A DNA stretch of 64,000 nucleotides from Neodontobutis hainanensis (Eukaryota; Chordata; Actinopteri; Gobiiformes; Odontobutidae). Numbering within the stretch: position 1 is the stretch's first letter; the number at the start of each line of letters is the position of its first letter. Positions 49,895-61,230 of the stretch are shown here, one piece after another. Position numbers and translations under genes: made by a program. The notes under the pieces were generated by a model. The model worked only from the letters and a program-made list of their open reading frames with translations, searched no databases and was not told the origin of the DNA. The DNA is taken from assembly GCA_024349245.1 (NCBI GenBank), contig JALDNG010002257.1, positions 1 through 64,000 on the forward strand, written 5' to 3'.

Positions 49895-51990
49895 AAATAA
49901 AAAAGCCGAGTCCCCTGTCAGAGAGATCTTTAACTCCCACCTCCGACAGAGCTTCGACCAGATTCCGAGGGAGAATGGAGACATTGAGTCCGAGTGGACC
50001 ATGTTCTCCACCTCCATTGTCGACGCAGCCACTCGAAGCTGTGGCCGTAAAGTCTCCGGTGCCTGTCATGGCGGCAATCCCCGAACCCGGTGGTGGACAC
50101 CGGAAGTAAGGAATGCCGTCAAGCTGAAGAAGGAGACCTATCGAGCCTGGTTGGCTTGTGGGACTCCTGAGGCAGCTGAGAGGTACCGGCAGGCCAAGCG
50201 GGCTGCAGCACGGGTGGTTGTGGAGGCAAAAACTCGGGTCTGGGAGGAGTTCGGTGAGGCCATGGAAAAAGACTATCGGTCGGCCTCGAAGAAATTCTGC
50301 CAAACCGTCCGGCGCCTCAAGCAGTGCCCTGCCAACACTGTTTACAGTGGAGGTGGGAATCTGCTGACCTCAACTGGGGATATTGTTGGACGGTGGAAGG
50401 AATACTTCGAGGATCTCCTCAACCCCACCGGCGCGTCTTCCACTGAGGAAGCAGAGGCCGAGGGCTCAGAGGTGGACTCGTCCATCACTCAGGCTGAAGT
50501 CACTGAGGTAGTTGGGAAGCTCCTCGGTGGCAAGGCACCAGGGGTGGATGAGATATGCCCTGAGTAGCTCAAGTCTCTGGATGTTGTAGGGCTGTCTTGG
50601 CTGACACGCCTCTGCAACATCGCGTGGCGCTTGGGGACAGTACCTCTGGACTGGCAGACCGGGGTGGTGGTCCCTCTTTTTAAGAAGGGGGACCGGAGGG
50701 TGTGTTCCAACTACAGAGGGATCACACTCCTTAGCCTCCCCGGGAAAGTCTATGCCAGGGTACTGGAGAGGAGAATGCGGCCGATAGTCGAACCTCAGAT
50801 CCAGGAGGAACAATGCAGTTTTCGTCCCGGTCGTGGAACACTGGACCATCTCGATACCCTCTCCAGGGTGCTGGAGGGTTAATGGGAGTTTGCCCAACCA
50901 GTCCACATGTGCTTTGTGGATCTGGAGAAGGCATTCGACTGCGTCCCTCGTGGTGCCCTGTGGGGGGTGCTCTGGGAGTATGGGGTCCGGGGCCCTTTGC
51001 TAAGGGCTATTCGGTCCCTGTACGACTGGAGCAGGAGCTTGGTTCGCATTGCCGGCAGTAAGTCAGACCTGTTCCCGGTGAATGTTGGACTCCGGCAGGG
51101 CTGCCCTTTGTCACCGGTCCTGTTCTTTATCTTTAAGGACAGGATTTCTAGGCGCAGTCAGGGGCCGGAGGGAGTCTGGTTTGGGGACCACAGGATTTTG
51201 TCACTGCTTTTTGCAGATGATGTTGTCCTGTTGGCTCCATCAAGCCAGGACCTTCAATGTTCACTGGGGCGGTTTGCAGCCGAGTGTGAAGCGGCTGGGA
51301 TGAGGATCAGCACCTCCAAGTCTGAGACCATGGTTCTCAGTCGGAAAAGGGTGGCTTGTCCCCTCCAGGTTGGTGGAGAGCTCCTGCCTCAAGTGGAGGA
51401 GTTTAAGTATCTCAGGGTCTTCTTCACGAGTGAGGGAAGGAAGGAGCGTGAGATCGACAGACGGATCGATGCAGCTTCTGCAGTAATGCGGTCGATGTAC
51501 CGGTCTGTCGTGGTGAAGAAGGAGCTGAGCTGTAAGGCAAAGATCTTGATTTACCAGTCGATCTAAGTTCCTACTCTCACCTATGGTCATGAAGTTTGTG
51601 TCATGACCGAAAGAACGAGATCCCGGATACAGGCGGCCGAAATGAGCTTTCTCCGCAGAGTGGCGGGGCCTTCCTTAGAGATAGGGTGAGAGCTCGGTCA
51701 CTCGGGAGGAGCTCAAAGTAGAGCCGCTGCTCCTTCACATCGAGAGGAGCCAGCTGAGGTGGCTCGGGCATCTGCTTCAGATGCCTCCCGGACGCCTCCC
51801 TAGGGAGGTGTTCCGGGCATGTCCCACCGGGAGGAGACCTCGGGAAGACCTAGGACACACTGGAGGGACTATGTCTCTTGGCTGGCCTGGGAACGCCTCG
51901 GTATCCCCGGAAGAGCTGGAGGAAGTGTCTGGGGAGAGGGAAGTCTGGGCTTCTCTGCTTAGACTGCTGCCCCGCGACCCGGCCCTGGAT
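49895..51990 (+). pseudogene. Rex3 reverse transcriptase, disabled
   Basis: One frame can be read from about 49895 to 51566, with in-frame stops at 50565-50567 (TAG), 50880-50882 (TAA) and 51564-51566 (TAA). Landmarks in order are HLRQSFDQIPRENGDIESEW (connector after the missing endonuclease), GGKAPGVDEI, VPLFKKGDRRVCSNYRGITL, FVDLEKAFDCVPRGALW (first catalytic Asp), GLRQGCPLSPVLF and the catalytic FADD at 51210-51221, then EEFKYL. After 51566 the thumb and C-terminal region continues (RTRSRIQAAEMSFLRRVAG) through further frameshifts to RLPREVFRACPTGRRPRED at 51790 onward. The ATG at 49839 belongs to flanking DNA and is not the native start. The protein would have copied element RNA at nicked DNA; this copy cannot. 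Confidence 0.92.
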
Positions 51991-52002
51991 AAGCGGTAGA
52001 AG

Positions 52003-52040
52003 ATGGATGGATGGATGGATGGATGGATGGATGGATGGAT
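52003..52040 (+). repeat. GATG tail of Rex3
   Basis: About nine consecutive GATG units form the terminal tandem repeat of the Rex3 copy. On the minus strand they give the SIHPSIHP stretch of a spurious frame. Confidence 0.95.
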
Positions 52041-52560
52041 AAAAGTACTACAAAGGATAGCCTCTCAAACTCTGATCTCAGCACATGAGTTTGGTCATTT
52101 AAAATCTTCACAGCCTTTCTATCTAAGGGCTTTTCATAAAGGGCTGATAACGTGTGTACAAAGTAATCCTCTTTTTGGACACTCTGTCCAACAATCTTAA
52201 GAGCAGTTTTAACCAGACTTGAGAGTTTTGTCCTGGGCTGGGCTGACAGCTTTCCATACCACACGGGAATGCCAAAACAGACCACACTTTCTAAATGGCT
52301 TGATAAAATAAAAGCATCATAATTTTTCTATTAACTCCAAAGAGCTGCAGTCTCCTCAGAAAATACAACTGGTGTTGACATCTGGAGCAGAGGTGATTAA
52401 TGTGGACCTGCCATGTAAAAACATCATCATCGTAGACTCCAAGATATTTATATGATGTTACTTGCTTTATTGGTGTGCCAATAAAAACAGGGTTGTTGAT
52501 CATTGATAGATTTATGGTCAAAAATGACTTCCACTGTCTTTTTATAATTCACTATTATCA
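52041..52560 (-). pseudogene. Rex1/Babar-like LINE reverse transcriptase C-terminal part
   Basis: Minus-strand reading from 52521 gives TSYKYLGVYDDDVFTWQVHI, then HQLYFLRRLQLFGVNRKIMM and LLFYQAI. After a small shift at about 52300 it gives GIPVWYGKLSAQPRTKLSSL, VKTALKIVGQ and LNDQTHVLRSEFERL. The YKYLGV...FLRRL...FY order followed by a W-x-G block is the region after the RT palm in CR1/Rex1-group LINEs. Coding homology stops exactly at the Rex3 tail. A candidate continuation lies left of Rex3 at 49830-49894. The element is dead. Confidence 0.75.
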
Positions 52561-52712
52561 ACAGCAGCGCTGATTCCTCGGATTCTATGGTTGTGTCAAA
52601 TGCACTGTTCTAAAGTTATAATCCTGCAGAGCAAAGAGTTACTATGGCTGCATATCTTTGGGAAAACATGTTATATGTAATAATAATGTTGCATAATATG
52701 GTAATGGATATA

Positions 52713-54000
52713 CAGTTGTGCTTAGAAGTTTACATACCCTGGCAGAATTTGTTTGGCCATTTTTAGAAAATATGAATGATAACACAAAAACCTTCCTTTC
52801 CCTTTATTGTTAGTCATCCAGTGCTGCACTGACGCGTTTCTGTATTTTGAGTCATGGGAAAAGCAAAAGATTTGTCAAAGAATCTGCGTGAAAAGGTAAT
52901 TGAATTGTATAAAACTCAAAAGGGATATAAAAGAATTGACAATTCCGATCAGCAGTGTTCAAAATGAGGGATTCTTTTGAAACTACCAAGATCAGGTAGA
53001 CCAACAAATATTTCAGCCACAACTGCCAGGAAAATTGTTCAGGATGCAAAGAAAAACTTACAAATAACTTCAGCTGAAATACAGGACTCTCTGAAAAAAG
53101 TGGTGTGGCTGTTTCAAAAGGCACAATAAGGAGGCACTTGAAGAAAAATGGGCTGCATGGTCGAGAAGGGAATTACTACACAAATGCCAAAAAGCATCCC
53201 ATTTACAATAACAGCACAGAGACAAGCCTCAAAACTTCTGATGAGAGCAAATTTTAACTTTTTGGCCACAACCATAAACCTTACATTTGAAGATATAGAT
53301 AAGAGTCAACAAGGCTTATGATGAAAGGTACACCATTCCTCCTGTGAAACATGGAGGTGGATCAGTGATGTTTTGGGGATGTGTGAGCTACAAAGGCACA
53401 GGAAAAGATGAATGCAGCTTGTTATCCAAAAATACTGGAGGAAAACTTACACTCATCAGCCCGGATGCTACGCATGGGACGTAGCAAAATGACAACACTC
53501 GAAAGAACAAGGCCAAGACGACCTGTCATTGGCTACAGCAGCATAAAGTAAAGGTTCTGGCCTGGACATCTCAGTCTCCTGACCTCAGTATCATTGAGTC
53601 ACTCTGGGGAGACCTCAAACGTGCAGTTCATGCAAAACAACCCAAGAATTTACAGGAACTGGAGGCTTTTGCCAAAAACAATGGGCAGCTTTGCCATCTG
53701 AGAAAATAAAGAGCCTCATCCACAACTACCACAAAAGACTTCAAGCTGTCATTGATGTTAAAGGTGGAAATACACAATATTAAAAACTAATAATTATGTA
53801 AACTTTTGATCAGGGTCATTTGGGTAGTTTCAGTTGTCATTATGATTTAAAAAGAGTAAAAGTACCAATTAATGGCTTCACCCAACCACTAACCATGAGT
53901 GAAAGAAAAGTTTTTGTGTTATCATTCATATTCTCTGAAAAAAATATAAAATAAAATCACAAATTCTGTTCCAGGGTATGTAAACTTATGAGTACAAATG
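52713..54000 (+). mobile_element. Tc1-like transposon, decayed
   Basis: The left end CAGTTGTGCTTAGAAGTTTA follows a TA (52711-52712). The right end, inverted, reads CATTTGTACTCATAAGTTTA. The arms share AGTTTACATACCCTGG at the outside and AATATGAATGATAACACAAA further in, giving inverted repeats of about 90-100 bp. The TA expected after 54000 has mutated to CC. A broken transposase gene lies between the arms. Confidence 0.9.
52854..53783 (+). pseudogene. Tc1-like transposase, disabled
   Basis: Starts MGKAKDLSKNLREKVIELYK, the paired-like helix-turn-helix that binds the inverted repeats, followed by PRSGRPTNISATTARKIVQD. Many stops and frameshifts follow (first stop near 52967). Catalytic-domain pieces remain: the ETWRWISDVLG region about 53350, SQSPDLSIIESLWGDLKRAV in shifted frames near 53570-53625 (holding the last catalytic acidic residue), and IKSLIHNYHKRLQAVIDVKG to the stop at 53781-53783. 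The span corresponds to 310 codons against about 340 for a full-length protein, so it contains net deletions. The central catalytic Asp region is scrambled. Confidence 0.88.
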
Positions 54001-57000
54001 CCCCCTTTGGCACAATAAACGTTCAATTATTCAAATATACAGAGAAACACAAGGCTCTATCAAAACTAAACAAAGACTAAACCAGAACTTAACCAAAGAT
54101 CAAACCTGGAAAAAATTTACGAGCTAACAAAGACTAAAGACCAAGACTTTTATGCTACAACCATAATATTATTGTGTTACTTTGTTGCTATGGATATTAA
54201 ACAAAAAACAAATCTCAATAATTAGTAAAAGAAACTATGCTGAACAGTGCATAATGCCTGGTCACAGATGGTGTCAGATACTCTTTGTTGGTTGTGAGAT
54301 AGTAAAACCCACTGTCAGATGTGCCAGGTGTTGTAGTGGTAACTTGAAAAACAAGGTGTGCATCCGACATTGGCATAGCAGTAATTAGGCCTTGGGCTGT
54401 AAGCTGGTTATTGCCTTCTATTAAAAAGGACTAAAAGTTAACTCTTGATTCCTGTGAATAAATGCCATGGGTGAATGTTTAAAAGCAGACACTAAACAGC
54501 AGAACAGCTTTGATGTCCACTCAAGTGTAAATATTTCTTCTGCAGCAGATGCCCATGTCAGCTTCAACAGCAGATCAATATCTGAATGCATCTCTCCTTC
54601 ATAATTAATGAAAGCTTGACACTGGTCAGATGTTGATTCAGCATTTATGGCACTCAGTGTGCACACGGACACTAATGAGAGGGCAAGTCAATAATACACA
54701 GCTAACAAGATGGAAAATAGACGAGCGTAAATGAAATATATCTCTATGGAAATACAATATTAGTATTTTTATAAACATAAATATTACATAAACCTCCTTC
54801 TCAAAAGTCATGGCTTCTCTTTTTTACTTTGTACATTTCAATGTTTAAAAAAGTTATAGTTAAAAATAAAATCAGAAGCAAACTTTGGCTCTTATCCAAT
54901 CCTTTTTCCTGCTAAAAGCTACTGCTGCTACATTACCACTTGCATTTGATTTGACAATTTAAAGTGAAGACAGTCCTCACTGTCAAGCCATTAGGAAGAT
55001 AAGGACTTTTGTGGCGAGTTTGATATTTGATACTAATTTTGTACTTCCTGGTGTCAGGAAGGTGTGGCTCCCTCTGAAGGTGGACTATGTTTTAACAAGT
55101 TTAATGAAATAAAATAATAATACACTGTTGAAATATTTACAATAAAATACTCGCAAATGGAAATCACTAGTGAAAGTCAACAATATCACAAAGACTAAGA
55201 GTAATTGCCATAAACACTATAAATAAAAATAAGAACTGTATTAAACTTACTAATGTTTGGGTGGATTAATAAAAATGTGGACCTTTAACTTTTCTCACGT
55301 ACTGTAAATCAAGGCTTTATTAACAAATTAATTGGTTTGGGGTATTTCATCTGTTTCTACGAGTAATAGTTCTACCCCCTGCACTATTTGTTCTTCCTAC
55401 TGACATTATTATTAAAAACGCGATTTCAATAACCTGAGGCAACACTATTGTAGATGGTTGGGTACTTTATTACTAACTAAACTACTACTAACTAAAGATG
55501 ATTAATTGTATTGTGTTTTTCTTACAAATTCATAATTATGAAGGAATACAGTATATAAAGCCACATTTGAAGCATACAGGCAGAAAATGTCTTTGCTGTC
55601 TAAACCCAGACTTCAAAGACCATTCTGCACAGTTTGTAAGGAATGAGGCTGGAGCTAGAGGGAGTATAAATAGTGCTGAATTAGCTGTAATAGCCGTCTA
55701 AACGTGTCGTCTGGTGAAAGAGATCATTCATGGATACAAAAAGAAAAGCATTTTTGCCAAAAGGAGGGCAGAAGGTGAAGCCAGCTGACAGAGATATCCA
55801 CAGGGACCAGTCAGCTACAATAATATGGTCTGGGAACGTGAAAATAGTAATTTAGCTGGGTTCATATTTGTTTAAGTGAATAATTAATGAAGAAAGTCAC
55901 AAAGATTGGCTTTTAAAGAAATTCAATTTGGGAAGTATCTGAGGTAATAAACTTTTTAGAGTTAGCAAAGTGAAAAAGAAACGCATGAAGGTTTGTGTTG
56001 AGACAATAAATCAGTGCTGACACAACACTTGACTAAAAACACAAGAAGAACTTCACAAAAGGTTCTACTGTGATATTAGAGGAAATCCAAAAACAAGGTA
56101 TGGTGGTATTATTGTGATATTTATAGAAAGCAGTAACAAAACGTGACACCACATTGTAAGGCAGATGCACTATTCAAAATGCAACCAAGCTGTTTTCCTT
56201 TACAATGAAAGTGTTTGACACAATCACAAATATCGCAAACACACTCACTGTGGCAACAAAAGCATTCATGTTAAAAAAAAACATTATGAACTTTATGCCT
56301 TTCCCTTGGTGTTGGTGGAGTTTAAATTCACATTCAAACCATGTCTAATATAAGCAGTCTTTTGACTACTGTTGGTGTTTGATATTTACCTTGCACAGCA
56401 GCTAGAGCTTAGGTCTGACTGAAGCAACCGTTAGTTTTTGTAAACAACATGGAGTTGCTCTAATTAGATAAAACTGTGCTGTCCTTTGCAAAGGGTCCTT
56501 GTGAAAGTCCTCTGTCAGAGACTTAGTTTGAGCTAAAACAGCTAAACTTGTTCTAAACTTGTTTTTGTTTTGTAATCTTTAATCTTTATAAAGTGGAGAA
56601 TGCAAAATATTGAACTATAACTACATAAAGAAATAAAAGTTGCATTGCTGGTTTCCTAGATTTAAATCTTTCATAGTTACTAGATTGCAAATGTTAAAAA
56701 CAGTCCCTGCTTTGAGAGTTCTAGTGTTAAAAGCTTGCGGGTTTACATTAGTGTTAAGAAAACTATGAACTCAACGGCCTTAATTATAAAGTAAACAGGA
56801 TCTCATTTCTCTTTCCATCCGCTGTAACCCTTTAAAGCTGCTGCAGAAGATAAAATCTATGAGTTAGGTTCAAATGAGCAAATAAAGTCACTCAAGCAAA
56901 TTTAGCACAAACCAAAATGCACACCGGTAAATATGTTTGTTACACATACTGTCCTTTCCAATTTAGCAAGTGTCACATCTCTTTGTCTTCACCAAGTGTG

Positions 57001-57604
57001 TCTCCGTCGTCTGACAGCTCAGATACATTTTCATTTAAACCGATGCAGCTGTCCTTTGCAGCCGCAAATGGATCAATTTCAAACATATTCCCTCTTGTTT
57101 TTTAAAAGTGGCAAACTTGACTCAGCATTTACCTCCAGATGATACATTCTCATTTCCAAACCAGGCACTGCACACACTTTAAGACAAAATAAAGGTTAAA
57201 TAGCTTTGTATTCAAATGGATATTACTGAACATGAAGAGAAACTGAAGAGGAAAAACTCAGTAAAAAGGCTATGTGGGCGTTTATAGGGTTTTAAGCCAA
57301 GACAGACATGGTAATAACTATGAGGAGAGTCATGTTTAACTCTACATTAGTCATATTGATAGCTCAGAAAAAAAGGTTTATTGTTTATGGTTGATTTTAT
57401 TGTCGTACTTGTTTAACGGTCTCCACAAACTGGATCTACAGTATGTCTTTTTCATAGTCTTTTTGCAAGTAAAGGTTTTGCCTTTGCCAAACTGTTTGAG
57501 TTTACTGCAATATCTGGTGAATTTAACACCAGTTCAGACGGAAAATGTAAAATCTGCATACCCAGTAGGTTTCCAGTGTTCATTCATTTTCATTTTTTTT
57601 TTTT
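54001..57604. other. Non-coding stretch, no recognised repeat
   Basis: AT-rich DNA. A weak minus-strand reading at about 57090-56975 (FEIDPFAAAKDSCIGLNENV, then an acidic run to a stop) looks protein-like but has no good acceptor. It is not called as an exon. Confidence 0.5.
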
Positions 57605-57950
57605 CATTCATTTTCTACCGCTTTGTCCCGTTGGGGGTCGCGGGTGACTGGAGCCTATCCCAGCAGCTTTGCGCCTGAGGCGGGGTACACCAGTGGCCAG
57701 TTAGTCGCAGGGCTAACATTTAGAGACAAACATTGACAGACAACCATTCACTCTCACTTTTATTCACAAGGGACACTTTAAAGTTGGGAGACGGTGGGAG
57801 GAAGCCGGAGTAACACGTGGAGGACATGCAGACTCTTCACAGAAAGACAGGAGGCGACCGAGAATATTTGAGTCGGCCGGGTTTTGAACTCACGATCTTC
57901 TTGGTGTAAGGCAGGAGTGCTAACCACTCTGCCTCGTGCACCCCTAGTTT
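57605..57950 (-). mobile_element. tRNA-derived SINE with an RTE-type tail, minus strand
   Basis: Read on the minus strand, a tRNA-like head (A box GGCAGAGTGGTTAGCACTCC at about 57932-57913; B box GTGAGTTCAAAACC at 57894-57881) precedes a body with TCCTCCACGTGTTACTCCGG and GTACCCCGCCTCAGGCGC-like sequence. It ends GGGACAAAGCGGTAGAAAAT at 57610. The last block closely resembles the Rex3 3' end at 51987-52006. This is a repeat I recognise as very common in teleosts. Confidence 0.8.
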
Positions 57951-59227
57951 CCCCCAGTGTTCTGCTTCTAAAGTTCTGCTTTTCTTTGTTTAAGCTAAAT
58001 TTTTACTTTTTCAGCCTCAATCATAACATGTACTGTATATTTTTATTTAGACATGTGCTGTTCTGGCGGTTTATTGTAAATATTTTAAATAAATAAATAA
58101 TTGAAGTGATTTGTTTAAATACATTTGAAAAAAAATTATTTATTTTATATTTTTATTTACATATTTATTAGATCCACAATTAGCTGCAGCAAAACCTCTG
58201 CTATTCTAAAGTTGGTCCACAAAGATTCTAATTTACATTAGTTAAACACTCTCAAATAAATAAACAATATTAACAAGCAAAACTGAAAATACAAAAGAAA
58301 ACTTCTTTAAATAACCATTAACCTATATTAAAATATAGCATTTACATTACAATGTCTCCCTTTTCATAAGATACTGTTTTAACAACTTCTTAAATCCACA
58401 TTCATTTTCCATCAATGCAACATCCTTTGGCAGAAAGTTCCACAGTAGCATGGCACAATACAACTTTCTTTAAGTTAGTATGACCTTTTGGTAGTGTACA
58501 TACTCTTCTCTTAAGTAAAAATGTTTGTCTTTGCTTAAGGACAATTTTTGGAACAAAACATTAGGTTTTCCAGTATAAACAATATTTCACAATTAGGAAA
58601 ATACTTAATTTATCTTTAACTTGTAGCCATCCTAATAGTTTATGCATCTTTCTGACATTTGTTTTGTAGTCAGCCCTAAGAATAATAGGGGCACTCTGCA
58701 TCTTCTAATTATACATAGACCCTTTACCTTTTGCGTAAAAATATTGTCAGTGTTTGTTCCAAGATAGTGTTTTGGCCTAGTATTTTGTTGCCAAAATTGT
58801 TGCTGCAGTCCCCTCTAGCACAGAGTAATTGCACCCCTGGCAAGAGGTCAAAGTAAATCACTGCTTTGCTTGATAGTAAAATTAAATGCTCACTCTAGAA
58901 ACTGAGAGTCACTTATTTCTCATTTAAGATAATTTTTAAGAATCGGCTAACATCTGTTAATGTGGACAATGCACTACATCTTGTGAGAATAAAGTATGGT
59001 ACATTTGGTCATATTATTGAGACTTATGGACATAAAGCCTCTGTCCAACTACCTTGGTGTGAAATGTATTAAAAACTGTTAGAACTTGAGATTTAAAGTA
59101 TGTACATGCTACAGACCGGTTCAATGTCAGACAATATTTTCACGGACTGAACTTTAAGTAGTGGCGGATAAATAAACAAAATAAAATGATAAGAGCAGCA
59201 TTAAAAACTGTAATAATCTCGAAATAT
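57951..59227. other. No gene seen
   Basis: AT-rich DNA, including TTTATTT-rich sequence at 58080-58165. No coding signal. Confidence 0.6.
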
Positions 59228-59480
59228 ATAAATAAATGTGTCTTTTAATGCAGGGTGCTTGGTCTCCAAGTGGTAAAGCAGTTTTGAAGGCTTCATTGCC
59301 TCATTAGAGAGCCGGCCACCGCATATTCTGTAGAGCGTGCTTGGTGCGCGGGAATCACCTGTCGCTATAAATCCATATTTTAAATGGGACTCTTGGTATT
59401 GTCTGTTAAAGGCAGCTTATTTTGTCTTGAAAGTGGTATGCTCTTCTTCTGTCTCGTCACTGGGGCTTTTCACCTCTGAA
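59228..59480 (-). pseudogene. hAT transposase N-terminus with damaged BED zinc finger
   Basis: The minus strand reads SEVKSPSDETEEEHTTFKTK, an in-frame TAA (59417-59419), then AAFNRQYQESHLKYGFIATG, a poor C-x2-C segment (STLYRICGG), RLSNEAMKPSKLLYHLETKH and PALKDT. LSNEAMKPSKLxxHLETKHP is the second half of a BED-type zinc finger as found in hAT transposases and their domesticated ZBED relatives. The first zinc-binding Cys is replaced by Tyr (TAC), a one-base change from TGC or TGT. With the stop and the missing catalytic domain, the gene is dead. Confidence 0.82.
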
Positions 59481-59745
59481 ACTTTCTAAAGATGTTTGTT
59501 TTTTACTAATTTTGTTAGCTTGGGGGTTTAATTGTAGCGGCAACGTATTACGTGACTGAGACAACGTCAAGAGTGAGTCATAGACGGATGTAATAGAGGG
59601 AATCCGGTCATTTTTCAAAATAAAACATTGTTTAGACTCGGATAATAAATAAAACAGAAATAATGTAAGTTATTTATTCTTTCTCTGCGGCCCGGTACCA
59701 AATGACCCACGGACCGGTCCTAGGCCCGGGGGTTGGGGACCGCTG
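59228..59745 (-). mobile_element. hAT transposon 5' part, minus strand
   Basis: The right edge, read on the minus strand, starts CAGCGGTCCCCAACCCCCGG and continues ACCGGTCCGTGGGTCATTTG, a GC-rich terminus of a fish hAT family. Non-coding sequence and then the N-terminal coding region of the transposase follow leftward. Sequence similarity fades at about 59228, so the rest of the element is missing. Confidence 0.8.
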
Positions 59746-60018
59746 GTGTAAAGGATTTGAGAGGATAGAGTTAAGCATAATGATAAGTCATTTACTTCTC
59801 CATAACACCGTCTTTGAGAAACTTCAGGACATTTAATTTTCTGGATGCCTGCAATAAATCTCCTTGTTCTATCTCATTGGACTAACAAAGAGTTGTAAAT
59901 CATTTCCACCTCTGAGGATCTCACCCCAAGCTAAATCTCAAACCGAGTGAGGCAGTCCAATTAACCAGAGACTAACAGGCGCAGTAATGAAGTAATCAAT
60001 AAGAATGGACTTATTTAC

Positions 60019-60154
60019 CCAGGATGTTTCCCGAAGGCACTTCCTCCAGCTCATCGAGTTCTCTGCCCATCAGGAGGTACAGGCTGCCCAGAGTGCAGCA
60101 GGACAGGTGGGGGACTTCTGGGACAGGCGAGGACGCATTGCACCCCTCCGGCAG
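60019..60154 (-). CDS. efl1: EFL1 internal exon (third of three in the window)
   Basis: This 136-nt exon is bounded on the minus strand by acceptor CTCCTGTTCCAG before 60154 and donor GG|GTAAAT after 60019. It encodes 45 codons plus one base: LPEGCNASSPVPEVPHLSCC, then TLGSLYLLMGRELDELEEVP and SGNIL. The block VPH...LYLLMGREL..LEEVP.GN.LG is characteristic of domain II of EFL1 and resembles the corresponding part of EF-2. It starts in phase 0, as the preceding exon requires, and ends in phase 1, so the next exon should begin by completing a Gly codon. That next exon was not found to the left. EFL1 is a cytoplasmic GTPase that acts with SBDS on late pre-60S particles to evict eIF6. Confidence 0.9.
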
Positions 60155-60929
60155 CTGGAACAGGAGAAAATCTGAATTAGCCTGGACAGCAAAGCATTTG
60201 TTTTCTAATTAGCTGTGCTGATAAAACTACAGAAGCCCTGTCCTTGATTAAACCTTGTATTTAAAGATGTGCTGTGCTGTAGTCAGCTCTAATCTTATTG
60301 TTTACCACTTGTCTGTAAAAGGTTCTTAGTCATCCAGGACATCTTAAAAAAAAGGTTTAAATAAAAGCACTTGGACTTGTTTTCAACTGTGTGCCCTGTG
60401 CCCAGAATATAAGATATCACGTAAATCATTCAAATTTGTAGTCTCAATGTCATTTTAATGTTTTCCTGACATGAAAAAGAATAAGGCATTTTTCAAAACA
60501 GTACATTCAGTTCTTAAGAACTTCTCATACATCTTCTAAAAGACCCGTATTAAGATGTAACCCATGTGAGTTTACAGCAGTGCAGTTGCAGCTCGTCCTT
60601 TAGTGGATACAAGTTCTGAAAAGTTACATTGTGTTGCTAAAATAGGACACTGATGTTATTAAGGGCACATTCAGAAGTTCAATCTGTAGACCAACATCAA
60701 GGGCTACTAAAGGGAAGTCTTTGATACACAACACAATCTCAAGTTTTATGGCATAAGGTCCCCAAATCTCCTAGGGGTCTACTAAAGCACTGTCAGCAAA
60801 CACTAACACCCTTGGCTCCCTGTAAGCACAACAGGCAATTCTACTCAGATGGAAAGACGTCTCCACGCTGTCATGTACAGTAGCTGCAGGACACCATGTC
60901 CTGTTTAAAACGTGAAAAGATCAGACTTG

Positions 60930-61181
60930 CTCGAGTGCTCTCCCAGGGCGTTCGAGGGCATGGGGTCCCTTTGTGGGGACATTCCCAGCTTTTTGTGGCT
61001 TCTAGTTGTGGAAGAGACAGCTGCTCCCCGTCTGTGGAATGCCCTGCCTGACCACCTCAGGGCCCCACAGACAGTGGATGCTTTTAAAAAAGAACTCAAA
61101 ACCTTCCTTTCATTTAATGCTGATTAATTTCTATGTTGCACTTTGAGGTTTTGTTTAAAACAAAAGTGCATTACAAATAAA

Positions 61182-61182
<1 letters not shown>
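60930..61182 (+). mobile_element. L2-like LINE 3' end
   Basis: The plus frame 60912-61127 ends with APRLWNALPDHLRAPQTVDA then FKKELKTFLSFNAD and a stop. RLWNxLPxxLRxxxxxxxFKxxLKTxLF is the C-terminal signature of L2/CR1-group LINE proteins. The short 3' UTR ends GTGCATTACAAATAAAATTT and then an ATT tail, as in L2. The N-terminal part of the frame is not clearly element-derived, so the left edge is approximate. Confidence 0.75.

Positions 61183-61230
<48 letters not shown>
61182..61230. repeat. ATT microsatellite (LINE tail)
   Basis: About 16 units of ATT follow immediately on the L2-like 3' end, most simply as the expanded tail of that insertion. Confidence 0.95.

Larger units (their letters stand above)
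49895..52040 (+). mobile_element. Rex3 (RTE-clade) non-LTR retrotransposon, 5'-truncated
   Basis: It carries the C-terminal two thirds of a Rex3 reverse transcriptase protein, a short 3' region, and the diagnostic tandem GATG tail (52003-52040) after GGATAAGCGGTAGAAGATGG. The endonuclease domain and 5' end are missing, the usual result of incomplete reverse transcription. Base composition is clearly more GC-rich than the flanks. The element sits between two pieces of an apparent older LINE on the opposite strand. ATAAAA occurs at both edges and could be a target duplication, but the low-complexity sequence makes this uncertain. Confidence 0.92.

Noticed and set aside
49872..50303. 143-codon minus-strand open frame
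   Set aside because: Antisense shadow of the Rex3 reverse transcriptase.
50466..50906. 146-codon minus-strand open frame
   Set aside because: Also antisense to Rex3; Pro/Arg/Leu-rich reading without family features.
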